Shown here: positions 44,719 to 54,559 of the stretch, one piece after another | Layout of the letters: every line of letters begins with the position of its first letter | How positions within the stretch are numbered: position 1 is the stretch's first letter | DNA from: Thereva unica | Lineage: Eukaryota > Arthropoda > Insecta > Diptera > Therevidae | Assembly: GCA_949987705.1 (NCBI GenBank) | Contig: OX465281.1 | Location: 99,542,326-99,606,325 of the forward strand | DNA length: 64,000 bases | Direction: 5' to 3' | Made by a program: the position numbers and the translations under genes | Notes under the pieces: generated by a model | Told to the model about the DNA's origin: nothing | Databases searched by the model: none | Seen by the model: only the letters and a program-made list of their open reading frames with translations

Positions 44719-45048
44719 GTGACACTCGCACTTTGCTGCGCACCCGTTTCTGGCTACTTGTGCCTATGCAACTGTCTAGAGCATGGAAACTTTTGGTTGA
44801 GCTCCACTTACAAACAGCAGCGTATAATTCTATGTGTGCGAGGCAGAATAGCCCGCGCTTGATGGGAGGGATTGGGTTTGAATGTTGCAATGCAGAAGCT
44901 GCTCTCAGCATTCGTTTCATATTCTCTCAATGCAGCCGCCGCTCTCAAAATTCATGTCATATTCTCAACCAAAAGCTTTCATGCTCTAGAAAGCTGCATA
45001 GGCACAAGTAGCCAGAAACGGGTGTGCAACAAAGTGCGCATGTCACCA
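44719..45048. repeat. Inverted-repeat pair of ~70-bp arms
   Basis: GGTGACACTCGCACTTTGC at the left and GCGCATGTCACC at the right, with CCCGTTTCTGGCTACTTG mirrored by CAAGTAGCCAGAAACGGG. The arms agree at about 85-90% and are 180 bp apart. It is a probable short transposon; no target duplication was found. Nothing else is seen in 44558-45515. Confidence 0.7.
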
Positions 45049-45515
45049 TCATTGAAGCAAGTGTCCAGAAACGGGTGTGCGTGTCGCGAATTCTTTGTTT
45101 TACCCTCAGCGAAAAAGTGCCAAACGCGCCTAAAGAAGTTAACACTTCAAAAACACATGTAAAACAAGATACTTGGCCGCAACAGCTGGTTTTTCGTTCT
45201 GTCAAATTTACCTAACAGAACATATTGGAATTTTTTTCTATTTATTCCGTTCCAACTTGAACGAAAAGAGTCTCCAAATTCTTTGCAGGACCAGCTGTTG
45301 GATAGATACAATGCACCCCGTAATCACAGAACAAAAAGTACACGGAAAAATCGAGTGAATAGAATTCAGTGCATGTTTTTACATTTATTTTATATATGGG
45401 GAAGGGAACTCCGTTCGAAGTCCATTCCAAGCTTCAGTGTGGAAAACCAACTTGGAAAATTCACTTTGACATTTCAATCCGATTCTGTTTTGGTCTAATC
45501 CGTTCATTGTTATTA

Positions 45516-45844
45516 GACCGGTTCTACACATACAACTTTGCATTCCACTTTTTGACGTTCAACTTTTTTTTCTCTTTCACTCCAATGCATAGTTTGAAAC
45601 AGACTAGAGTTGAAAGAGGAAACTGGAAAGCAGCTCAGAATGGAATGGAAATTTGCATTCAACTTTTGTGTTTTCGTTCAACATTTTTATGAGTGTGCGA
45701 ATATGTATGAATATGAGTGTACACGGATAGCAAAGATAGCCGAGATTTTCGATCTGCTTCTTAAATAGTTGAAAATGTGTAGACGCGAGCGACAGAATTG
45801 AACGTCAAAAAGTGGAAAGCAAAGTTGAATGTGTAGAACCGGGT
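45516..45844. mobile_element. Inverted-repeat element (MITE), 329 bp, duplication TTA
   Basis: GACCGGTTCTACACAT... and ...ATGTGTAGAACCGGGT, with TTGACGTTCAA / TTGAACGTCAA deeper in the arms; TTA at 45513-45515 and 45845-45847. One or two terminal bases differ. Confidence 0.75.
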
Positions 45845-45917
45845 TTAGGCTTCAAAGCTTTGGTTTCAAAACTGGTATAAATCCATTCTTTGACATAAAA
45901 GCCTGATTTAACCCTTA

Positions 45918-46842
45918 CCCGGGGGCTACACGATCAATTTTTCAATTGCAATATTGCATTGCACTAAAATTGATCGTGTAGCCCCTGCTGCAATATGCAA
46001 TGCAATATTGTAAATGCAATGCTTGCATATGCAAGAAATTCTGAATTTCTTTAAAACAAAATGGCGGAAAGTGGAAAAACCTAAGCAGTGGAAATTACTT
46101 GACGCTAGATTATTTAATTTTATGTGAATTAACATAAATTTTTTTAAAAGGCAAAAGTTGAGACTGTTAACTATTTTTTTATTATTACAAAATGAGTGAA
46201 TCATTGAAAATTAGGTCCAAACACAAAAACTATCTCCTACGCATTTCTTGTAAGAATGAAATTGCAATGCATTAAAATTCCTGCTGATAAAACTTTGACA
46301 TGCAATATTTCAAATTGCAATTGCAGACAAATTGATCGTGAGCGCGTTCAAAAACCTTACTATGGTTAACCATGGTTAACTATGGTAAACTTTTGTCGTT
46401 CAAAAACTCCGTGGTTAACGACAACATAACCACGAGCATAACTTTTTGGCGTTCAAAAACTCCCGTGGTTAACCATGGTGTAGTTAAATTTTAACCATGC
46501 TCGGGAGCATGGTTAGCGATAGTTAAGAAGAAGAAGAATAAAAACAACTTTTTGACATTTGTTTTAATGATAAAAATGAACAAATCAAAGTGGGATTTGT
46601 GAAATTATTGAAAATAAATAATTTGTGGACACATACATAATAATTCAAGCAAATTGCGGAGACTATTTTTTGGAAATAAAAATTTCATTTTTTTTTAATT
46701 CGTAGTTAACCACGGTACGTTCAAAAACCTCCATGGTTAAACATAAACTTTCGTGGTTAAGTGAAATGATGCAGCATAACCACAGCTTACCTCGTGGTTT
46801 ACCATAGTAAGGTTTTTGAACGCGCTCCGTGTAGCCCCCGTG
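45918..46842. mobile_element. Inverted-repeat element (MITE), duplication TTA, hosting another
   Basis: Ends CCCGGGGGCTACACGATCAA and TTGATCGTG|TGTAGCCCCCGTG, the right end being split by the nested element 46340-46827. TTA at 45915-45917 and 46843-46845. The interior has many GCAATATTGCATTGCA-like words. The original length is about 435 bp. The open stretch on the minus strand at 45926-46204 is not a gene. Confidence 0.85.
46340..46827. mobile_element. Inverted-repeat element (MITE), 488 bp, duplication CGT, nested
   Basis: Ends GAGCGCGTTCAAAAACC and GGTTTTTGAACGCGCTC; CGT at 46337-46339 and 46828-46830. The arms contain repeated GGTTAACCATGGT words. The centre (about 46480-46570) is the reverse complement of the centre of the element at 25753-26065. 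Confidence 0.9.
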
Positions 46843-46858
46843 TTAGAATACTAAACTA

Positions 46859-47559
46859 CAGGAAGGGCCCTCGCCTAATTAAACCGTAGTGAAATTCGTT
46901 TTGCATGAGGCCCCCGCTTTGGTAGTTGTTTGTACACTGCAAGCTTAAAAACCGAGTGGAATAGAGGAGGGGCAAGAGCGAGTTCAAATGATGAGTTATC
47001 TAAAATAAAATCTTGCTCCCAGAAATGAACTTTTAAACGGCGTCACTCCGAAATCTAATCAGCTGATCCCCATGGCTTTTGCGTTGGGTCCCTAAATATA
47101 AACAAAGAAATGCAAGCAAATAAAATTTACATTTTTTGGACTATTTAGCACTGTGATTCACATATTTATTAATGTAAATATCTAATATATGTGTTTAGGA
47201 ACTATTTTATTTAGCACATTCACCTAAATAACGATTTTTTTCTCTCTCTCTCTCTCTCTCTCGCAAATTTCGATTTATTCCTACATTCACAAACTGCACA
47301 CTTCATTGTTCTTTTTTTCACAGAAAACTCACTCGCTAGATCTTTAATTACACTTTAAACTATTCTTTATACTTTCTTTCTTTTTTTAAGTTAGTTTTGA
47401 TGATATGATTTCGGATAACTTTATAAAAAAACTCGCCTTAAAAAAGTATTCCACTGAACGCGGGAACACAAGCAGCTACCTAACTGATTTGACAGTTGAG
47501 AGACCGCCAGATTTCACTGCGCTCACATACAGGGATTATACACACGAGGGCCTTTCCTG
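46859..47559. mobile_element. Inverted-repeat element, 701 bp, duplication TA
   Basis: Ends CAGGAAGGGCCCTCG and CGAGGGCCTTTCCTG with TA on both sides (46857-46858, 47560-47561). TA duplication and CAG ends suit a Tc1/mariner-type element. It is non-coding and lies directly upstream of the COA4-like promoter. Confidence 0.8.
47240..47262. repeat. (TC)n microsatellite
   Basis: Eleven TC units inside the inverted-repeat element that precedes the host genes. Confidence 0.95.
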
Positions 47560-47561
47560 TA

Positions 47562-47671
47562 GTTCTCTATCTAAGACTTAACCTAGCCTGAAATTGGCAT
47601 ATTTGTTTTTAATGGCAAATTGGATAATATTTGCACGTTATAATTAACTACACTTGCTTTCACAATTAATA
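47562..47671 (+). promoter_or_regulatory. Presumed 5' flank of the COA4-like/Pth2 unit
   Basis: Only 110 bp separate the inverted-repeat element from the first ATG. No clear TATA box is seen. If transcription starts nearby, much of the proximal promoter is this segment plus transposon sequence. Confidence 0.4.
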
Positions 47672-47947
47672 ATGTCCGATGATCCAGTAGAACTTATGCT
47701 CAAAAAAACTGGATGTATTGAGCTACATTACAAAGTGCAGGTAAGTTTTGCCAATTAATTGCAATTACCTTATGCTTAACATTTTAGTGTCAACACTCAG
47801 ATAAGTGTTTTGTGTTCTTTCTATTTATAGGAGTGTATAGCTGAAACTAATGATTGGCGAAAATGCCAGGAGGAGGTAAAGAATTTCAAACAGTGCATGC
47901 AGGCGTACACAGATAAGCAGCGCGCAAAGTACGAAAATAAAAGTTAA
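47672..47947 (+). CDS. COA4-like twin-CX9C mitochondrial protein, two exons
   Basis: Exon 1 is 47672-47740 and exon 2 is 47831-47947, with a 90-bp intron having GTAAGT and TTTATAG ends and phase 0. The protein is 61 residues. Cysteines at 15, 25, 35 and 45 make an exact twin CX9C pattern (GCIELHYKVQEC and KCQEEVKNFKQC), the coiled-coil-helix-coiled-coil-helix fold imported by the Mia40 pathway into the mitochondrial intermembrane space. The sequence around CIELHYKVQEC and DWRKCQ resembles COA4 (CHCHD8), a cytochrome c oxidase assembly factor; human COA4 is somewhat longer. The stop TAA (47945-47947) is one base before the next gene. The exact family member is inferred; the fold is clear. Confidence 0.82.
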
Positions 47948-47948
47948 C

Positions 47949-48338
47949 ATGATCATTCTAAAGAAAATTATTCCGTTGCCGTGTCAACCCTTAAAATTGG
48001 CCCTTGTAGTTCGAGGTGATTTAAAGATGTCTAAAGGAAAGACTGCAGCACAATGTTCCCATGCATCTATACTTTGTTATGAGAAATCCCTTAAAGAAAA
48101 TGCTGATAATTTACGAAAATGGAGCAGTTGTGGGCAGCCTAAAATTGTGCTACGAACATCTAGTTATGATGAGCTGGAAAAGATTTATAACGAAGCTATT
48201 AAAGTGAATGTTGTTGCTGAAATTGTAAGAGACGCTGGGAGAACACAATTAGCTCCAGGTACAGCTACTGTGGTTGGAATAGGGCCGGATTTTGAGGACA
48301 GAATTGATGCATTAGTAAGGCATTTGAAATTGTTGTAG
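47949..48338 (+). CDS. Peptidyl-tRNA hydrolase, Pth2 type
   Basis: 129 residues, one exon. Pth2 enzymes cleave peptidyl-tRNA released from stalled ribosomes. The family core is complete: LALVVRGDLKMSKGKTAAQC at residues 17-36 with SHA following, WSSCGQPKIVL at 58-68, and RDAGRTQLAPGTATVVGIGP at 94-113, including the conserved Asp95 and the APG-T motif, ending LVRHLKLL. Metazoan PTRH2 proteins usually have an N-terminal membrane segment; it is lacking here, so the size is like archaeal Pth2. The ATG follows the COA4-like stop by one base (TAACATG), so both should be made from one mRNA. The frame is fully intact, unlike nearly all its surroundings. Confidence 0.93.
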   Translation: MIILKKIIPLPCQPLKLALVVRGDLKMSKGKTAAQCSHASILCYEKSLKENADNLRKWSSCGQPKIVLRTSSYDELEKIYNEAIKVNVVAEIVRDAGRTQLAPGTATVVGIGPDFEDRIDALVRHLKLL

Positions 48339-48403
48339 AATTTACAAAATTAGTGATGTATATTAATATACAATGTTTTATTTTAAATTAGAAGTTTAAA
48401 TCG

Positions 48404-48999
48404 CTAGCGCATAGGATAGTTTTGTTTTATCGGAGTCGACATTTGAGGTTCTGAGTTCAAAATGAGAGGTATATTTTGGTGAAGATCATTGCCGTAAAGA
48501 GTGTCGATAAATTTTATATCGACGGCATTAGTTGCATTAATAGGAAGTAATTTATTATCTTCCTCGTCGGGGATGAAAGAAATATTTGGACGATTGAAAT
48601 TACCGAGGATAAATATGACATCATTACCGCAGAGTGTATCATTAACTTCCTCCACTATATGCAATAGATCGTCGGATTCGTCGGAATTGGGGGATATAGA
48701 ACGAACCGATGAATATATCCTTCTTGTCGGATTTGATTTTTATGAAGACGTGTTCAAACGATTTTGAACAATTGGTCGTGATTAATTCACTATTTAAAAA
48801 GTCTTACAGCTATAAAGACTGCACCCCCTCTGGTGGGACCAGTGGAACTGTAGTCTCTATCGCACCTGTGGATTGTCCAGCTGCTGTCTAAAATCTCTTC
48901 ATTTAGAAATGTACTATTTAACCATGTTTCGGTCAGTACAAGTACATTATAGCGACATGATTGAGAGTCAATGTAGAGGTTATTAAGTTTGGTTCTCAT
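48404..48999 (-). pseudogene. Non-LTR retrotransposon endonuclease, degraded
   Basis: Minus-strand pieces of an apurinic-like endonuclease. 48790-48999 has LNNLYIDSQSCRYNVLVLTETWLNS (catalytic Glu) and GGAVFIAV. 48404-48664 has DVIFILGNFNRPNISFI, where the usual GDFN reads GNFN. The two pieces are in different frames. No RT is found before the Pth2 gene, so the element is 3'-truncated. The clade is uncertain (CR1/Jockey-like). It starts about 65 bp after the Pth2 stop codon. Confidence 0.75.
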
Positions 49000-49103
49000 A
49001 CCACTACAATTGTGATAAAAGATTCTTACAACCTCGGGTGGGTTAGGTTTGGGAAGAAGAGACTGGGTGGGATCGACAGTTGGGGAAGTAACTAGTTAAG
49101 GGC

Positions 49104-50513
49104 GGTAATATCTGTTCATCTCATCACGGCTTTTTTGCAGTTGGGACACATGTATTGATCTTACATGAGCAGCATAAGCGGAGAGATTCTTGGTAACTTC
49201 ATGGGGATTGATTTGATAATGCTCAAGGTACCTAGTGTACAATTCGAGCAGGGCACTATGATCCGTGGGAAGACCTTCCTGTTGGATCGAGACACTGAGG
49301 CTGGTCCTGGTTTTACCATATATACACGTAGTCAGGTTTGTTATGCATGTACACGAGAAACAGCCTTACATTGTCAAAGACCATCCTTTCTCTTAACCAA
49401 GATAACAAATAGCGACTATCGGATGAGTCGGCTGAGATCAAGGTATTTTTTATAACTGGGGGTTGTAACGGGTTTAAGAAAGGAGGTTTCGTCAAGGGGA
49501 TGTTGTTGGTGCGGCTTACAGAAGAATCACTGATTTCTGTGTGTCATTAGGAACCTCATTAACGTCAGCATAGGAACGACCTCCGACAATAATGTGGCTC
49601 TGAACAAAGTTAGGGTAAGGATCGCGAATTTTAGTTGTTGCGTTAAGTGTTTGCGGGATAGGTCTGTTCAGGCTCGGAACTGAGTTAGACGCAGTTGGAA
49701 TGGTGTTAGTATTAGTTCTATTGTAAGTTATATGTATTATTATTAGTATTATGTATTAATATTACTATTATTATTACTATAATTGCTATTGCTCCTATTA
49801 TAACTATATTTAGTAGGAGTGTCGTAACAGGGTACTGTGGGGGATTTGGGTGATGTAGCGGGTGCAGTATTAGTCCTATTGTAAGGATTTGGGGATATTG
49901 TATGCTGTACTGGTGTATTAGAAATTTTACATGATTTTTGTTTACTTAACACTATTTTAGGTTAAGCTTTATTATTTCTAATACTTAAATTATTCGAACG
50001 GCAGAGAGTCAGGTTCTTCCATCTGAAAATGTCCGTCATTTGGTTGAAGAATAGCCACTGGTATCTAGTAGGCATGACTACTTTGAAGCACTTGTTTTTA
50101 TTTTTTTTATCCGATGCTACCTCACAATGGAGTAATACGATCGCGAAATCAGTTTTGAACACGTTGCATACCCATGAAGAATCCGCATGATCTGGTGCGC
50201 CTTTGAGGAAGTACGTTGAATTATTTTGTGATGTACTGCTCGTGGTTTTGCGTGGTACTTTTTTTCTTTTACGTTGTTTTTTGTTTATTGCCACTTTATG
50301 CACTCAAGAGTTCAGCTTGTTCGCACCTTTTATCCTGTTTAGTCTGCTATTCCATTCTTCTAACGACCACGTTGTTCCGAATTTATTGATTGTCTCTTCA
50401 GGTAGATGCAACGGTGGTAAAGAGAGACATGGGCTGGACGAGATCGCTAGCGTCTGCAGGTAGAGATTAGGAGGGCCAAGAGTAAAGCTATCGCTTTGGT
50501 TGGTTGAAATCAT
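49104..50513 (-). pseudogene. Probable ORF1 region of the same non-LTR element
   Basis: The minus strand shows short open pieces in changing frames. One (50303-49962) has MHKVAINKKQRKRKKVPR and a segment FLKGAPDHADSSWVCNVFK. Another (about 49320-49104) ends HEVTKNLSAYAAHVRSIHVS, then RDEMNRYYRP. A Tyr/Asn-rich stretch (49952-49749) has YNRSNSNYSNNNSN. Position before the endonuclease and shared strand suggest ORF1. I do not recognise the family, and coding status is inferred. Confidence 0.4.
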
Positions 50514-51104
50514 TCAACACTTGGAAAACAAACTTGACCTCTACAAGGAACTAATGTTTATAGGTGATACTAATGTTACATAAAATAAGACAAAAAAAAG
50601 AAAACAAATCTCTAAACAAAACAAATGCCTTGACACTCGCCAGCCAAAGTACCGAACGAAAACCCAATACCTTATCAGCAGAGGTATCGGGTTACGTTGG
50701 GAGAAGTGCAAGAACAATTTTTAATGTTCAAAGACATTTCACACATGTCCAAGACCTATGAAAAATGCAAAAAAGCGAAAATCCTCAACGTGGGAATGGC
50801 TTTGTAATATCTTAGGGGCTAGTTTTTCACCTTAATATCCGGTAAAAGCATAATTTGACCCACCCGAATAATCTAGCGCAATTTGCAAAACGCCGCGTGA
50901 GAAGTGGTAAGCAAGATGCGCAGGTGGGAACAAATTCAAGGGCGCGTTTTTCCCAGCCTGAGGCAAATTTTCCTTGCCACCACACCACGTTTGGTTTGAA
51001 CTACGATCGGCGGCGGTCGGTTAGCGTAAAAAAAAGTGTGTTGTCTTAACGGTCAAACGCGGCGGGCGCGTCACGACTTTAATTAAGTACTGTTTTAACT
51101 ACAA
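50514..51104. other. Non-coding stretch, nothing assigned
   Basis: No supported gene. It could be 5' leader of the minus-strand non-LTR element. A GC-rich segment (GGCGGCGGTCGG, GGCGGGCGCG) lies at about 51008-51070. Confidence 0.4.
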
Positions 51105-51311
51105 TTAGGAGAATAAGATTAAAAATATTGTGGATTCTCGTTAGGAGAATAAAATAAAAGTATTGTGGATCCTCTTTAGGAAAATAAAATAAAAATATTG
51201 TGGATTCTCGTTAGGAGAATAAATTAAAAACATTGTGGATTCTTGTTAGGAGAATAAAATAAAAACATCCTCTTTAGGAGAATAAAATAAAAATATTGTG
51301 GATTTTCGGAG
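51105..51311. repeat. Tandem array, about six copies of a 35-48-bp unit
   Basis: The unit TTAGGAGAATAAAATAAAAA followed by TATTGTGGATTCTCG is repeated with small changes and two shortened copies. It lies upstream of the errantivirus-like element and could be part of its LTR. Confidence 0.85.
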
Positions 51312-51312
51312 G

Positions 51313-51480
51313 ATAAATTAAGTTAAATATAATTAAATAATATACGAAATAAATGTTTGTGAGAAAATAAAAAATATATATGTATATATTTAACACTAGA
51401 GAATAAATTAAATTAATTATAATTAAATAATATACCAAATAAATGTTTGTGAGAAAATAAAAAAATATATATATATATAA
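51313..51480. repeat. Two direct copies of an ~88-bp A/T-rich unit
   Basis: AATAAATTAA..TATAATTAAATAATATAC, then AAATAAATGTTTGTGAGAAA and a (TA)n run, occurs at 51313-51390 and 51402-51480. 51481-52091 continues A/T-rich and without a gene. Confidence 0.8.
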
Positions 51481-52091
51481 CAATTAGAAAAAGGATAAAG
51501 TGCAAAAGGTAAAAAATTAAATAATATATATTTTTGAATATAAGGGCAAGTGTTTATATTAATAAATAATATGAAGAGGCAAGGAAAGTGAATTAGAAAT
51601 TTTGTTTCAATACAGTGTGGATCATTACACAATAATAAAAAACAAATGTTGAAGGGTGCTCTTTAAGTTATAACAGAAAAATTAAGACATAATACTTTTA
51701 TAAGTCAACAAAAAAAGGCTCCAAATTGGATTACCGTGTTGTTCTCAGTTATGTTGTGACTTGAGCTTTGGCGCTCTCATTTAATATTATTATTTGAACA
51801 GTAAAAACAAATTATATAACAATTATTATTTAACAATTAATATATAAATGAATAAATAAAAGAAACGGAAGTAGAATAACGATAACAGACAAAAATAATA
51901 TAACATATAATGTTCTGAAATTATAAATAGGAGGAAAAACCAAAATATCGATGTCCAACGTGACAGATTTTATTTGAATTTAAATTGATTCTCAAAAAAC
52001 AAAATATAGAAAACATCATTGTCTACATAGAACAATAAACATAAATCAACACAGTATTAGATTCTCAACATATAACTAATTATATAACAAT

Positions 52092-52110
52092 TGGCGCAGC
52101 CGGTAGGATC
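52092..52110 (+). other. Primer-binding site of the errantivirus-like element
   Basis: TGGCGCAGCCGGTAGGATC follows the presumed 5' LTR directly. It is close to the serine-tRNA-type site used by the 17.6/297/ZAM errantivirus group, as I recall it. Confidence 0.8.
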
Positions 52111-52364
52111 TGGGTGCGCTAACAAAAGGTGTTAATACTGCTGGTCTAGGCTCCTTGACCTCCAACCCAAGGCTGAGCCTGACTTGAGGGCAGTGTTAGC
52201 GTCTGCAACTACAGCGCATAAAATATCCCAGATCCTCCACGAATCAACGCTCGGTGGTAATCATCTATAGGTGCCTCTGCTCCAGGCGAGCACGCATTTA
52301 CCCCCCTAAAGTTTTTACATCGCGGGACTTTTAGTGGGCTTCATCCCTGCCCAGGAGACGCTCT

Positions 52365-54558
52365 ATGTCCGAGGACCAACCAGGGGACACGAGCAAACCA
52401 GAAACTCCCCCTCCGAGGGACCACCAACCATCGAGGGACTTAACCACACCAGGCCCCTCTACTTTATCAGGAGCCACCGATACCCCAGCATCCTGCCAGG
52501 TCACTCAGCGAGGGACTTCAACACCACTATCAACACCAGGATCCAACTACTTCATCAGAAACACCCCAAACATCCCCCATACGTCTCCGAAGTGGGACAA
52601 TCCTAGGAGAAGGAGAAAAACAAGTAGGTTTAACTTCAAAATTAGATTATAGACTCTCCTACACCCTCCAGACCCCCTCTAACCTTTCCTATTCTCCTCT
52701 ATTCTTCAAACCAAGCTACTACTAGACATTGCACCATGAACTGAACGACATGACGGACTGGTAGTACAAAGGGTTACACCTAAGCTTGGTTTTTTCATAT
52801 AAAAAAAAAAAAAAAAAAAGCGGGCGCAGGAGACAGGCAAATTTAATATAGTTCATTTTGAGGCCGTGGATGAACAAATCCGAAGGGCCAGCCTAGAAAG
52901 AAAGGCTAAATTAGAAGCTTACAAAGAAGAGGCCCTGAAATTTAAACAGGACCTCCTCAATTTTAAAAATAGTCTCCCACGCCCTCTTGAGGTAGTAGAT
53001 AAGCCTAGTATAGAGGATAGGGACAATTGTGAAAACAGTAACACAGAACCGCCCGAACCCGATTACGCCCCAATAGACCTCCTTGCGAACTGGATAGAAT
53101 TATCCACCCGTTCCTTGTCCCTCCTAGAAGAAGAGGAGGCGACCTTTCAGGACAGTCATCTTGTCAAATCTTTAATACTAAAAGAATCCCCTACAGCCAT
53201 GGCCGACGAATATATCAAAGTCGCCAAATTAACCGCTCAACTGGTCTCTCTTTTCTCTGGCGGCCAAAACTCGACGATGGCAACGGAACTACAAATGTTC
53301 CTAGGCTGCTGCCGTCGGGTACTACAGTGCCTGACAGAACAAGAAAAAGCCGCCTTCATTCAAATTTACCCAACTAGGCTTCGGGGAGAGGCCTATCAAC
53401 TGATTGCTTCCTCCCAACCCGCCACTTTTGAGGAGGCAGAAAACCTCCTAAACAGGACCTATCTTCCTAGAGAAACATATCAGGAACTGGTCAGCAAATT
53501 AATTCAACTACGCCAGTTCCCCTTAGAGCCGCTCACGGCCTACACAACTAGGATCAAACAACAACCCCCACCTCTGCCAGTATCTCCTGACTCTGGAAGA
53601 AGACACATTGGATAGCCTAACCCAAAAGGCACTAGATATGGAGAAGCTACAACAAAATTCTATGTATGCCTCCTATCAAATGACAGTGCCTCAACCGGCA
53701 CACAACCCTTATGGACAAACAGTCCCTATTCCTAAGTCGGAAAATATTTACCAAATAGCCCCAACACATACGCCCAGTACAAACACTCAGTACACCGCCC
53801 CGCCCACACCAGCCACGCCGCAAGTAATACTCCCAAACCAGATAACCCCACAGGTAATGTACACAACATACGCCCCAACAGTAAACCCCATTCAAACCAC
53901 ACCACAGGCGCCGCTACCAAGCGCCCATCAGGTAACGACTGTAAGCCCCGCGCAGAAAAATGAAAATAAACCCTTAAACATCACCTGTAGCTATTGCAGA
54001 AACAGAGGGCACACTTATGCAGACTGTTTGAAACGAAAAAACACGCCATTCTGCATAATCTGTAGGTCCAACTCGCACGACGCGAGGGACTGCCCCCGAC
54101 CAGTTGAGCCCTCAAGGTCCTCCTTTAACAATAATAATCGTTACCAAAACCAGGGGGCGTCATACAATAATGGTAATAATCGCTACCAAAACCAGGGGCA
54201 TTCATATAATTATAATAATCGTTACCCCAACCAACGATCTCAGTTCCAAGGTAACAATCGTTACCCAGACCCGCGGTCACAGCAAATGGGTAATTACCGC
54301 TACTCCGACCAACAACCCTCCAACCAGGGTGCTAACCGACAATCAACCAACCGACCCATGAATAACGGGTCCAACCAACCAAACGGCCGCCAACAAGCAT
54401 CCAACAACACAAGAGCGGTATTTAATATCAGATATAGATGTGATTTCTGCCACAGACGTGGTCACCAAGTAGACGACTGTCATCAAAGACAGCGCTGGCA
54501 ATCACAACAAGCGGGAAACTCCCCGCAGTCGGACCAAGAAACCCCGGCCCGACAATAA
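52365..54558 (+). pseudogene. Errantivirus-like gag, broken
   Basis: 52365-52652 encodes a Pro/Thr-rich segment that may belong to the leader or to a lost gag start. A run of 19 A's follows at 52802-52819. 52866-53615 encodes the capsid-like part (an acidic, Leu-rich segment, then ATELQMFLGCCRRVLQCLTE, FIQIYPTRLRGEAYQLI and EEAENLLNRTYL). The frame shifts near 53570. 53608-54558 encodes a Pro-rich region and three CCHC knuckles (CSYCRNRGHTYADC, CIICRSNSHDARDC, CDFCHRRGHQVDDC), with repeated NNRYQNQG units between. Structural protein of the particle; not functional as it stands. Confidence 0.8.
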
Positions 54559-54559
54559 G

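Noticed and set aside
44570..45011. Open frames around 44.6-45.0 kb with Cys-rich text
   Set aside because: They coincide with an inverted-repeat pair, so similar frames appear on both strands; no recognised domain.
45181..45300. Short inverted pair CAACAGCTGG / CCAGCTGTTG
   Set aside because: Only ten bases are mirrored, there is no target duplication, and the pair may be chance.
49165..49455. Plus-strand frame starting MSSISGEILGNFMGIDL
   Set aside because: The opposite strand fits better as ORF1 remains of a non-LTR element, and this frame has no family features.
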